The position numbers and the translations under genes were made by a program. From contig NZ_JACVEW010000005.1 in the NCBI RefSeq assembly GCF_017776525.1, positions 1 to 64,000 on the forward strand: a stretch of 64,000 bases of DNA, in the 5' to 3' direction. The notes under the pieces were generated by a model, which was not told the DNA's origin, made no database searches, and saw only the letters and a program-made list of their open reading frames with translations. Shown here in pieces: positions 1 to 6,041 of this stretch. Position 1 is the first letter of the stretch. Each line of letters opens with the position of its first letter. The stretch is from Marinobacterium alkalitolerans. GTDB taxonomy: Bacteria > Pseudomonadota > Gammaproteobacteria > Pseudomonadales > Balneatricaceae.

Positions 1-201
1 TTCTATAGCCCACAGGAGGCACTGTGACCACTCGTCGTATTAGCGGTCGACTGTCAGGTGAATACCGTCACAACACAGTAAGAGGCTGCCTCTGCCTCTG
101 CCTTGCTATGCTATGCGGGCTCGGGCCCTTTTACGCCCCGTGGGTGCTGATGGCTGTTCGAGTTATCGCTAAAGCGTCATGCAGGGCCGGCTTCCCCCCC
201 C

Positions 202-260
202 TTGAATATCTTGCGTGTTTGAAAACTATATTGTACTTTTTTAAGTACATTTATATGTAC
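202..260 (+). promoter_or_regulatory. Promoter/operator of the toxin-antitoxin operon with three phased GTAC boxes
   Basis: The sequence shows three GTAC cores at 233-236, 245-248 and 257-260, exactly 12 bp apart, forming two overlapping palindromes (GTACTT-tttt-AAGTAC and GTACAT-ttat-ATGTAC) just upstream of the antitoxin ATG. YefM antitoxins are known to bind TGTACA-type palindromes, so autorepression at this site is the likely use. A possible -10 (TATATT, 227-232) and a weak -35 (TTGAAT, 202-207) with a long 19-bp spacer lie upstream. The promoter elements are less certain than the operator. Confidence 0.6.
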
Positions 261-262
261 GC

Positions 263-556
263 ATGGTGGCCTCTATGTCAAGGGTTCGAGTCGATGAAGA
301 TATCCGTCCTCTGTCTGAATTTCGTGCAGGTGTAGCTACATTTATAAAGCAGCTCCATGAGAACCGTCGTCCTATGGTGCTGACCCAAAGAGGGCGTGGT
401 GTTGCTGTACTGGTGGATGTTCACGAATACGAGAAAATGCAGCAGCGTCTGGAAATACTGGAAGAAATATATAAAGCGGAAGAGCAGATAGCCTCGGGAG
501 ATGGCATTGCCCATGAGGACGCGAAGACTCGGGTTTTGAGTGGTCTGGCCCAATGA
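263..556 (+). CDS. Type II antitoxin, Phd/YefM family
   Basis: A 97-residue protein with the Phd/YefM layout: N-terminal DNA-binding fold (IRPLSEFRAGVATFIKQL, residues 14-31, followed by the usual R-P-M-V-L-T-Q-R-G-R strand) and a C-terminal acidic helix region (about 60-90) that would wrap the toxin. A second in-frame ATG at 275 (MSRVRVDEDIRP) fits the family start as well and may be the true one. The gene ends in an ATGA overlap with the downstream toxin gene, which is typical of translationally coupled antitoxin-toxin pairs. It should neutralise the toxin and repress its own promoter through the GTAC boxes directly upstream. The family is clear; the subgroup is not. Confidence 0.85.
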   Translation: MVASMSRVRVDEDIRPLSEFRAGVATFIKQLHENRRPMVLTQRGRGVAVLVDVHEYEKMQQRLEILEEIYKAEEQIASGDGIAHEDAKTRVLSGLAQ

Positions 557-855
557 AGATCGTTTGGTCTCCACTTGCGCTGGAGCGTGTGGAGGATATC
601 GCCCGGTATATCGCAGAAGACAACCCGGACGCTGCAGTACAGTGGGTTGATGATTTATTTTCCACGGTCGAGCGGTTAGCTGATTTCCCCGGCAGTGGCC
701 GTATGGTGCCTGAAGTGGGGACGCCCCGCATCAGAGAGCTGATATTCGGTACGTATCGTGTAATTTATAGTGTCAGAGATCAGGTTGATATTTTGACTGT
801 TCGTCGCAGTAGCCAGTTATTGCGGCTTTCCGAGATCGGTGATGAAGAAACATAA
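553..855 (+). CDS. Type II toxin, RelE/ParE superfamily
   Basis: A 100-residue ParE-like toxin. Visible family features are the N-terminal strand and helix (KIVWSPLALERVEDIARYI), the helical hairpin with A-V-Q-W-V-D-D-L, a G-S-G-R turn, the I-R-E-L strand and the central F-G-T-Y-R-V-I-Y strand, followed by V-D-I-L-T-V-R-R. ParE members poison DNA gyrase while RelE members cleave mRNA on the ribosome; the sequence resembles ParE more closely, with R-R-S in place of a RelE catalytic set, but the target cannot be decided by eye. The start overlaps the antitoxin stop by 4 bp. Its own stop codon lies inside a repeat that looks like an integron attC site. Confidence 0.85.
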   Translation: MKIVWSPLALERVEDIARYIAEDNPDAAVQWVDDLFSTVERLADFPGSGRMVPEVGTPRIRELIFGTYRVIYSVRDQVDILTVRRSSQLLRLSEIGDEET

Positions 856-913
856 CCAGCCGTTTGAGTGATCGGTTTCTGCTACTTTTCGGCTACAAGC
901 TGGTGCGTTAGCC
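850..913 (+). repeat. attC-like repeat after the toxin gene (candidate cassette recombination site)
   Basis: The segment begins ACATAAC (850-856) and ends GTTAGCC (907-913), matching the TAAC...GTTA ends of an attC site. The inner boxes GTTTGAG (862-868) and CTACAAGC can pair with one bulged base. The DUF3024 start lies 23 bp beyond the right end, a normal cassette distance. A second copy of the left half occurs after DUF3024. The outer boxes each deviate from the consensus (RYYYAAC/GTTRRRY) at one position, so this is a candidate only. Confidence 0.4.
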
Positions 914-936
914 GGGCGTTCCCATAGGGAGTTCAA

Positions 937-1284
937 ATGGCATTTAGTGAGTTTGAAGCAAAGAAAATTGATCGGGCCGCGACTAAGTTTCTGCAATGCC
1001 GGAGGCCGCCAATCGAGATCCGGCCCAAGCTCGACTTGGACGTTCGGATTTCTGGCCAAAGCGTACAAATTGTTGAGACTCGCCCTCATTTTCGGGAGCC
1101 GTCCACGATCATTGAATCACCGTTAGCAAAAGCTACCTACGTGAAGAACACCAGGCGTTGGAAAATTTACTGGATGCGTAGCGATTTGAAGTGGCATTCG
1201 TACTCGCCAGAACCTGAGTCACGCTCCATTGAGGAATTCTTTGCTATCGTGAATGCAGATGAGAATGGCTGCTTCTTCGGGTAG
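937..1284 (+). CDS. DUF3024 domain protein
   Basis: A 115-residue protein of the DUF3024 type, recognised from the run of charged N-terminal helix (FSEFEAKKIDRAATKFL), the R-P-P-I-E-I-R-P-K-L-D segment and the aromatic K-I-Y-W-M-R-S-D-L-K-W-H core followed by the acidic C-terminus. No function is established for the family. It is soluble, without signal peptide or membrane segment. A weak ribosome site (AGGGAG, 926-931) precedes the ATG by 5 bases. It is flanked on both sides by similar attC-like sequence, which suggests it sits in a gene cassette together with the upstream toxin-antitoxin unit. The stop is followed by a shared bidirectional terminator. Confidence 0.7.
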   Translation: MAFSEFEAKKIDRAATKFLQCRRPPIEIRPKLDLDVRISGQSVQIVETRPHFREPSTIIESPLAKATYVKNTRRWKIYWMRSDLKWHSYSPEPESRSIEEFFAIVNADENGCFFG

Positions 1285-1285
1285 T

Positions 1286-1335
1286 ACATAACCAGTCATT
1301 AAAGTTCGGTTTCGGCCGGCGCAAGTCCTGCTCCA
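1286..1335 (+). repeat. Second, truncated copy of the attC-like repeat
   Basis: Starting at ACATAAC (1286-1292) the sequence repeats the left half of the element at 850: ACATAACCAG, then a T/A-rich box ending AAAG, then TCGGTTTC. No right-hand GTTRRRY box follows before the terminator, so this copy appears decayed or is the outer end of the array. Confidence 0.35.
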
Positions 1336-1340
1336 TAAAA

Positions 1341-1368
1341 AATAACCGCGAGCCTGGTCGCGGTTATT
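1341..1368. terminator. Bidirectional terminator between DUF3024 gene and usp
   Basis: Perfect inverted repeat AATAACCGCGA / TCGCGGTTATT (1341-1351 and 1358-1368) with a 6-base loop. On the minus strand the stem is followed by a T run (TTTTTTAT), so it mainly ends the leftward universal stress protein transcript. Confidence 0.85.
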
Positions 1369-1399
1369 GTGTTCTACAAAACCTCAGTACACGGTGCTG

Positions 1400-1792
1400 T
1401 CATGACCCCAGATTGACGACCAGCAAGTCGGTTTTTACGTTGTTGACGAGCTTGTGTGAGGAGCCGAAGAGGCGGCTCATCAGGTTGTCGTGGTGTCCGC
1501 ATACAACCAGGTCAATTGCTTTTTTATCCACCAGGTCGGCCACTTTCATATGTAAATCACCAATGACGGACAGCTTGTCTGCCACCGGGTAGCCGCATTC
1601 GTCCGCCAGTCGTTTCAGGTGGGCCTGAATGTGTTCTTCATCCTTTGGGTCTTCCCGCAGGTGATCCGTTTCGACATACACGATTGTCAGCTTGCTGTTT
1701 GACGGTTTTGCCTGCTCGATAGCCTTATCGATCAGTGTCTTGCTTGCAGCGTCAGACAGGTCCACGGTAACCAGTACATGTTGGTAGCTCAT
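1400..1792 (-). CDS. Universal stress protein, UspA family
   Basis: A 130-residue single-domain Usp protein, starting MSYQHVLVTVDLSDAA at 1792 with GGGAGAAG just upstream; a longer reading frame back to 1822 lacks a ribosome site. It has the first strand and helix of the fold (residues 4-26), the T-I-V-Y-V-E-T-D strand, and the C-terminal C-G-H-H-D-N...G-S-S loop corresponding to the G-x2-G-x9-G-S/T nucleotide-binding motif, where the second glycine appears not conserved, so ATP binding is uncertain. Such proteins are induced by growth arrest and stress. It is transcribed alone, ending at the terminator near 1341. Gene-level identity within the Usp family cannot be given. Confidence 0.85.
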   Translation of the reverse strand: MSYQHVLVTVDLSDAASKTLIDKAIEQAKPSNSKLTIVYVETDHLREDPKDEEHIQAHLKRLADECGYPVADKLSVIGDLHMKVADLVDKKAIDLVVCGHHDNLMSRLFGSSHKLVNNVKTDLLVVNLGS

Positions 1793-1885
1793 TAGGCTTC
1801 TCCCTGTTGAAGGTCTGTGCACTTGTCACAAGCTTAGCAGCTCAATGGAGGTGGTGAGGTGTTTAGGTGAATGTCTGTCAAAGGG

Positions 1886-2083
1886 TTATCGCTTGCGCAG
1901 TTCTGTGACGGTTTCCCCGCTCACGCCCCAGTTATCGGTTGAGACTTCATCGATGACCACATGCGTGAGGGCGGGGTCCTTGTTCAGCACGTCGACCATG
2001 AGTTGTGTCGTTCCCTGGATCATGCGTTGCTTCTGTTCGAGGGTGACGTTTTCGTCGGTGATTTTGATGTTGATATACGGCAT
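1886..2083 (-). CDS. 4-oxalocrotonate tautomerase family protein
   Basis: A 65-residue protein starting MPYINIKITDENVTLEQK; after removal of Met the N-terminal proline is the general base of the tautomerase family. The length is right for the 4-OT/YwhB type subunits that assemble as hexamers. V-V-I-D-E-V-S-T-D-N-W-G is the conserved second half, where Trp and Gly near the active site are kept. GAGGA lies 9 bases upstream of the ATG. It is the third gene of a leftward cluster after a glutathione S-transferase and an NTF2-like protein, so a role in handling an aromatic or halogenated electrophile is possible but is an inference. The natural substrate is unknown. Confidence 0.85.
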   Translation of the reverse strand: MPYINIKITDENVTLEQKQRMIQGTTQLMVDVLNKDPALTHVVIDEVSTDNWGVSGETVTELRKR

Positions 2084-2112
2084 TGAAGCGTCCTCTTTTC
2101 AATTCGTTGGGT

Positions 2113-2132
2113 GGCCTGCCGTGCGGCAGGCC
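2113..2132. other. Strong hairpin within the tautomerase/GST cluster
   Basis: Perfect 8-bp stem GGCCTGCC / GGCAGGCC with a GTGC loop, between the NTF2-like and tautomerase genes. There is no T run on either strand, so it may be a processing or attenuation element rather than a terminator. Confidence 0.5.
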
Positions 2133-2154
2133 TTCAGGTTGCACAGGGGCTGTC

Positions 2155-2511
2155 TCAGGTGGCGGCTGGCGCGTACATCTTGTTGACGATTTTCCAGACA
2201 CCGTCTTCCTTCAGGAAGCCAAGGTAGTCGACAAAATTGCCGTGGGGGAGCGGGCATGCCACTTTCACCATGGCCTGATCACAGGCTAGTTCCACCCAGA
2301 GGATTTTGTAGGTTTCCGGGTGTCCGTTTTGCGCCGGTACCGGTCGTGATGCCACCGCGGCCAGCCATTCATCCAGGGTGCGGCGCAGGTCAGGTGCCTT
2401 GAGTACACAGTCCTGATGAAACAGCGGTGACAGTCGCTCGGCATCCCCCGTGTGCAGGCCCTGAAAATACTCGTTCACCATCGCTTCCAGTTGGGTTTGT
2501 GTGGTGTCCAT
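2155..2511 (-). CDS. NTF2-like / putative lumazine-binding fold protein
   Basis: A 118-residue soluble protein of the NTF2-like superfamily: N-terminal helix V-N-E-Y-F-Q-G-L-H-T-G-D-A, the L-S-P-L-F-H-Q-D-C-V-L-K turn and a C-terminal sheet ending D-Y-L-G-F-L-K-E-D-G-V-W-K-I-V-N-K. This pattern matches the putative lumazine-binding subgroup, whose members are small-ligand binding proteins or isomerases without a common reaction. The ATG follows the GST stop codon directly (TAAATG), so the two are translated from the same message. No catalytic residue can be assigned by eye. Confidence 0.75.
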   Translation of the reverse strand: MDTTQTQLEAMVNEYFQGLHTGDAERLSPLFHQDCVLKAPDLRRTLDEWLAAVASRPVPAQNGHPETYKILWVELACDQAMVKVACPLPHGNFVDYLGFLKEDGVWKIVNKMYAPAAT

Positions 2512-3129
2512 TTATGCCACCGCCCCCGCGCTGTAGTCCTGTTCCCGCTGAATGGCCCGCTGCATGCTTTCGCGCTTCAGCACGGCATCCACCATCCGGC
2601 GGGTATTCGGGCCGAGCACGATCTCCACGGGGAAGAAGTCGCTCCAGCGGGAGTACACCGTCAGCAGAATATCGGCGGGGGAGATGTCGTTCCCGCCAAG
2701 ATAAGGAGTGTGTTGCAGTTTTGCTTCGACCACCCGCCAGAGTTTGTTGATCGCCACCGCCGCCGTATCGAAGATCTGCTGCTTCACTGCCGGGTCGGTC
2801 ACGTTGGCCTGGGCAAAGAAAAGTCGTCCGTAGGCGGGGTGCATGGTGGCGTTGGCAAACATCATATTTTCGATGGCCCGGTGCCGTGCCTCTCCGCTTT
2901 CGGGAATCAGGCTGTTCTCGTGCTTGTTGAGCAGGTGAAGGATGATCGCCACACCCTCGTTCAGCACCTTATCGCCGTCCTTCAGTACGGGGACGGTACC
3001 GGCGGGGTTGAGGGTTTCAAAGTGATCTGCTTCCAGCTTGTGAATCAGAGTGCTTGCCTGGTCCAGTTCATTGAGAATTGCCTGCGTAGCCAGTGAACAA
3101 GCGCCGGGAATGAAATACAGCGTGTACAT
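2512..3129 (-). CDS. Glutathione S-transferase
   Basis: A 205-residue GST. The thioredoxin-like N-terminal domain (1-80) contains Y-F-I-P-G-A-C-S-L-A with the Cys typical of beta-class enzymes, N-P-A-G-T-V-P-V-L with the cis-proline, and the N-E-G-V-A-I-I-L-H-L motif that corresponds to the glutathione-contacting E-S/G segment. The rest is the all-helical C-terminal domain. It should conjugate glutathione to electrophiles or act as a peroxidase in the cytoplasm. First gene of the leftward cluster with an NTF2-like protein and a tautomerase, divergent from a LysR regulator that probably controls it. Confidence 0.9.
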   Translation of the reverse strand: MYTLYFIPGACSLATQAILNELDQASTLIHKLEADHFETLNPAGTVPVLKDGDKVLNEGVAIILHLLNKHENSLIPESGEARHRAIENMMFANATMHPAYGRLFFAQANVTDPAVKQQIFDTAAVAINKLWRVVEAKLQHTPYLGGNDISPADILLTVYSRWSDFFPVEIVLGPNTRRMVDAVLKRESMQRAIQREQDYSAGAVA

Positions 3130-3253
3130 AATAGAACCTCGTTTTTTGCTTGATTGCGTGAGTGCAGGGGCAGTGTGGCGCTTTCCTGTTTATCGATATA
3201 TGGCAATAATGTGCGTACACTTTCAACAAAATGGAAACAATGGGCCGGTCGGT
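3130..3253. promoter_or_regulatory. Divergent regulatory region between GST cluster and LysR gene
   Basis: This 124-bp spacer must hold both promoters. A dyad TTAT-N12-ATAA (3190-3193 and 3206-3209) is a plausible LysR-type half-site pair. Family regulators of this organisation normally bind between the divergent genes and need a small inducer; the exact site here is a guess. Confidence 0.4.
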
Positions 3254-4135
3254 ATGGATAAGTTGCGGGCAATGCGCATGTTTGTTCGGGTGGTGGATGC
3301 CGGTAGCTTTACCAGCGTGGCCAACGAGCTGAATGTAACCACGTCGATGATCAGCAAGGAGATCGGGCGGCTGGAAGATGATCTTGGGGTGAGGCTACTG
3401 CATCGCTCCACCCGGGGCCAGCAGTTGACCTCCATCGGCGAGGGATACCTGCAGCGCTGCCGCGAATTGCTGTTGCAGATGGATGATGCGGATGCCTACG
3501 TGCAGCACATGCAGGGCAATCCGCGCGGCAAAATACGCATCAATGCACCCATGGCGCTGGGGATTACCGACCTGTCCCGGCTGTTCTCTGCCTACATGAA
3601 GCAGTACCCGGACGTGGAGCTGGACATACAGCTGGGGGATGAAAACCTGGATCTGATCGAGCACGGGTTCGATCTGGGGTTCCGGGCATCCAGCCAGAGG
3701 CTCGACTCCAATTATGTGGGCAAGCCGTTGGTCCGCTTCAATTACAAGGTGTGCGCATCCCCCGGCTACCTGGAAAGCCATCCGCCCATTCGGAGCGTTG
3801 AGGATCTGGCCGATCACAACTGCTTTGTGTACAGCTATTTCAAGTCGGGAAATGTCTGGCCTCTGGGGCAGGGTGTCAGCGTCGGCGGCTCTCTCAAGGT
3901 GAACAGCACACTGTTCATGAAGCAGGTGATTGAGGATGGGCTGGGCATCGGTTTCCTCCCCGGCTTTGTGGCCCGGGAGGGGATTGAGCAGGGTACTCTG
4001 GTGGAAATTTTGCCCGAGGTGAGCCGTCCGGATCTTACGCTGTATGCGCTCTATCCCAACCGGCAGTTTACGCCACCGACATTGCTCAGTTGCATTGAGT
4101 TTCTTCAGGCCTGGTTTATGTCAAGGGAGGGGTAA
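3254..4135 (+). CDS. LysR family transcriptional regulator
   Basis: A 293-residue LysR protein beginning MDKLRAMRMFVRVVDAGSFT at the ATG at 3254; an upstream extension to 3050 overlaps the divergent GST gene and lacks homology to the family. Residues 1-60 form the winged helix-turn-helix (SFTSVANELNVTTSMISKEI), with the variant start of recognition helix found in the CrgA/DmlR-like subgroup, followed by L-E-D-D-L-G-V-R-L-L-H-R-S-T-R. Residues 90-293 are the periplasmic-binding-protein-like sensor domain. Divergent to the GST-tautomerase cluster, which it probably regulates. The effector is unknown. Confidence 0.9.
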   Translation: MDKLRAMRMFVRVVDAGSFTSVANELNVTTSMISKEIGRLEDDLGVRLLHRSTRGQQLTSIGEGYLQRCRELLLQMDDADAYVQHMQGNPRGKIRINAPMALGITDLSRLFSAYMKQYPDVELDIQLGDENLDLIEHGFDLGFRASSQRLDSNYVGKPLVRFNYKVCASPGYLESHPPIRSVEDLADHNCFVYSYFKSGNVWPLGQGVSVGGSLKVNSTLFMKQVIEDGLGIGFLPGFVAREGIEQGTLVEILPEVSRPDLTLYALYPNRQFTPPTLLSCIEFLQAWFMSREG

Positions 4136-4485
4136 AACGTGGTTGCCCTAGTCGGTCAAATTGGGGCAGAGTAGCTTCACGCCAACAGGGAAATAGTTGG
4201 CCGGTTTATATCAAGTGCAAGCAGGCAGCAGGGATGAAGATGCCTTTCGTCAATCTCACCTATCCTTCCGACCGTTAGCTGCAAAATGCTGGCGCACCGG
4301 CCTGTCGCCTTGTATTAACCGAATTGAAACGCTGCCCGGTGGGGCGGGGTTTGATCGTGCACAGGTTTCATAAAAGGGCCTGTCGGGCCCTGAGTGGAAT
4401 ATAGAAAAGAATCATTCGATATGTTTAACGTCTGGCTCATAAGGTGTGAGCCGGACGTTGCACTCAAGCAGAAGGAGACAAGGAA
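4136..4485. other. 350-bp intergenic region without a gene
   Basis: No supported coding region is visible. It contains a short GC stem (AGGGCC / GGCCCT around 4374-4391), an AT-rich TATAGAA stretch near 4400 that may be a -10, and a long hairpin at 4427-4459. It most likely carries the promoter for the following membrane protein gene. Confidence 0.4.
4427..4459. other. 13-bp stem hairpin in the leader of the 4486 gene
   Basis: Inverted repeat AACGTCTGGCTCA (4427-4439) and TGAGCCGGACGTT (4447-4459) with one mismatch and a 7-base loop, ending 26 bases before the start codon. There is no T run. It would form in the 5' untranslated RNA and could influence translation or stability. Confidence 0.5.
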
Positions 4486-4956
4486 ATGAACAGGGAAGTC
4501 AGTGCTGAAATCACATCAGGCGAATACAATGCTTCGCGCAAAGAGGCACCCGTGCGCATCTATTCACCCCGGCAAGTCGCCTGTGGAACCATTGGTGGGC
4601 CCGTTGGCTTGATGTACTTCTTGATGGCAAATTTTGATGCCCTTGGCCAGCCATCCAGAAAAAACAGGGTGTTGAATCTGGGCATTCTTTTTATTCTGGC
4701 GCTGATTATTATATTGCCGCTTTTGCCCGAGAATCTTCCCAGTGCGCCCTTTACCGTCGCGTACATCATAACCGCCCATCAGGTGGCGGAGCGGTACCAG
4801 ATGAATAAACAGCAGATCAAAGCCTCCGAGGACTATGAGTTTCACTCAAACTGGCGTGTTCTTGGCTTTGGGTTGCTCTGCCTGGTGGGGTCGGTGATTG
4901 CTATCATGGGGCCGCTGATGCTGCTGGTCATGGCGGGGATTTGGGTGCCGGCATAA
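4486..4956 (+). CDS. Hypothetical inner-membrane protein
   Basis: A 156-residue protein I do not recognise. Four hydrophobic segments can be seen: about residues 35-50 (G-T-I-G-G-P-V-G-L-M-Y-F-L), 66-82 (I-L-F-I-L-A-L-I-I-I-L-P), a weaker one near 90-100, and a C-terminal pair around 124-156 (L-G-F-G-L-L-C-L-V...). The N-terminal 30 residues are polar and the loop 100-122 is charged (AERYQMNKQQIKASEDYEF). A good ribosome site, AAGGAGA, precedes the ATG. It is followed by DUF1543 and ABM-domain genes in the same direction; no functional link is evident. Confidence 0.7.
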   Translation: MNREVSAEITSGEYNASRKEAPVRIYSPRQVACGTIGGPVGLMYFLMANFDALGQPSRKNRVLNLGILFILALIIILPLLPENLPSAPFTVAYIITAHQVAERYQMNKQQIKASEDYEFHSNWRVLGFGLLCLVGSVIAIMGPLMLLVMAGIWVPA

Positions 4957-5022
4957 TCCGTGGCGCAGCGGGACCGCTGAAGGGGCAATGGGTGCCATTA
5001 ACTCGGAAGAAGGTGAAGCCTT

Positions 5023-5526
5023 ATGAGTAAATTATTCATGGTGTACCTGGGGGGCAGTGCTCCCAAGGCCAATATCGAGCTGCATGACGTTCAATTTGCG
5101 GTAGCCGACACGATAGAGGGCACCTATGATCAGCTGATCGAAAACTGGTTTGGCACCGCCAAAGGATTGCACCTGGATAGCTACACGGAAATTCGTGGGG
5201 CTGATGGGCATCGCATCACGTTGGAGTGCGAGCCTCAGGGCTCCGATAAGCGCCTGTATTTCGTCAATCTTGGCGGGTATCAGAAAGACCGCTTGAACGA
5301 GTTGCATGAGTTTGGCCTGTTTGTGGCGGGCAGTGCGGCTGAAGCGAAAAGGAAAGCGAAAGCCGCGCTTCTGACCGATGCCAACCAAACGCACAAGGAT
5401 AACCTGATGGAGGTGGATGACTGTTTACGCATCAGCCAGATCAGCGGCTGGCACATCCACCTGCATGAGACATCTGAAACCTTCAATCTGGAGCCTGACT
5501 GGTTCGGCTATCATGTTATTGGCTAG
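5023..5526 (+). CDS. DUF1543 domain protein
   Basis: A 167-residue protein with the DUF1543 signature: start S-K-L-F-M-V-Y-L-G-G, then N-I-E-L-H-D-V-Q-F, and a repeated half beginning L-Y-F-V-N-L-G-G-Y. The two Y-L/N-L-G-G segments (about residues 8-11 and 84-89) show that the protein is an internal duplication of one alpha/beta unit. Function is unknown. GAAGGTGA precedes the ATG. Soluble, no signal peptide. Neighbour genes (a membrane protein and a monooxygenase-like protein) give no clear pathway. Confidence 0.8.
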   Translation: MSKLFMVYLGGSAPKANIELHDVQFAVADTIEGTYDQLIENWFGTAKGLHLDSYTEIRGADGHRITLECEPQGSDKRLYFVNLGGYQKDRLNELHEFGLFVAGSAAEAKRKAKAALLTDANQTHKDNLMEVDDCLRISQISGWHIHLHETSETFNLEPDWFGYHVIG

Positions 5527-5556
5527 TCGGACTGTATAAACCTGCGGAGAGCGCCC

Positions 5557-5877
5557 ATGTTTATTGCATTGTATGAGTTCAAGATTAAACCGGGCACGCT
5601 GGCGGAGTTCCGTGAAGCTTGGCTTGAAGTGACAAAGGCGATTTACAAGCACTGCGGCAGCTTTGGGTCCAGGCTGCATACCACCGAAAGTCCTGATGTG
5701 CTGATGGGGTATGCTCAATGGCCCAGCCGGGAACACTGGGCCAAAGACCATGCGTTGTCAGACGAGCATTACGATTTATTCAGGCAGAAGATGCGGGAGT
5801 GTCTGATCGAGTCAAAGACGGTGTATGAGATGGAGGTCAGTGACGACTATCTGCAGTCATCGCCATCGCAACCCTGA
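5557..5877 (+). CDS. Antibiotic biosynthesis monooxygenase (ABM) domain protein
   Basis: A 106-residue dimeric alpha-beta barrel protein. The ABM pattern is clear: F-I-A-L-Y-E-F-K-I-K-P-G first strand, E-F-R-E-A-W helix, then G-S-F-G-S-R-L-H and Y-A-Q-W-P-S-R-E-H-W, the last being the usual W-x-S/D-x-E-x-W element. Such small proteins act as quinol monooxygenases, haem-degrading enzymes or stress-linked binding proteins; the present sequence does not decide. Its ribosome site GGAGAG lies 8 bases before the ATG. Only 30 bp separate it from the DUF1543 gene, so they may be cotranscribed. Confidence 0.8.
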   Translation: MFIALYEFKIKPGTLAEFREAWLEVTKAIYKHCGSFGSRLHTTESPDVLMGYAQWPSREHWAKDHALSDEHYDLFRQKMRECLIESKTVYEMEVSDDYLQSSPSQP

Positions 5878-6041
5878 TAGCACAGGCATGGGGCTCTGGT
5901 TCTTGTGCCTGTGGGCTGGAGTGTGCTCAGTAAGCGTGTCGGGTGCTTTCAAAAGCCAGTCACGCGATACGCCCTGTTGGTCGCCTTCGGCCGAATGTAA
6001 TATAGTGATTCCTGTCTTTCTGTTGGTCCGCTGGAACGCGC

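Noticed and set aside
24-335. 103-residue open frame at the left edge of the window
   Set aside because: It overlaps the antitoxin start and its operator in a different frame, has low-complexity leucine and cysteine content, no ribosome site worth noting and no recognisable family.
4421-4466. GTTTAAC...GTTGCAC around the 4427-4459 hairpin as a short attC site
   Set aside because: The stem is continuous, without the unpaired spacers of attC, the total length is under 50 bp, and the element does not resemble the repeats at 850 and 1286.
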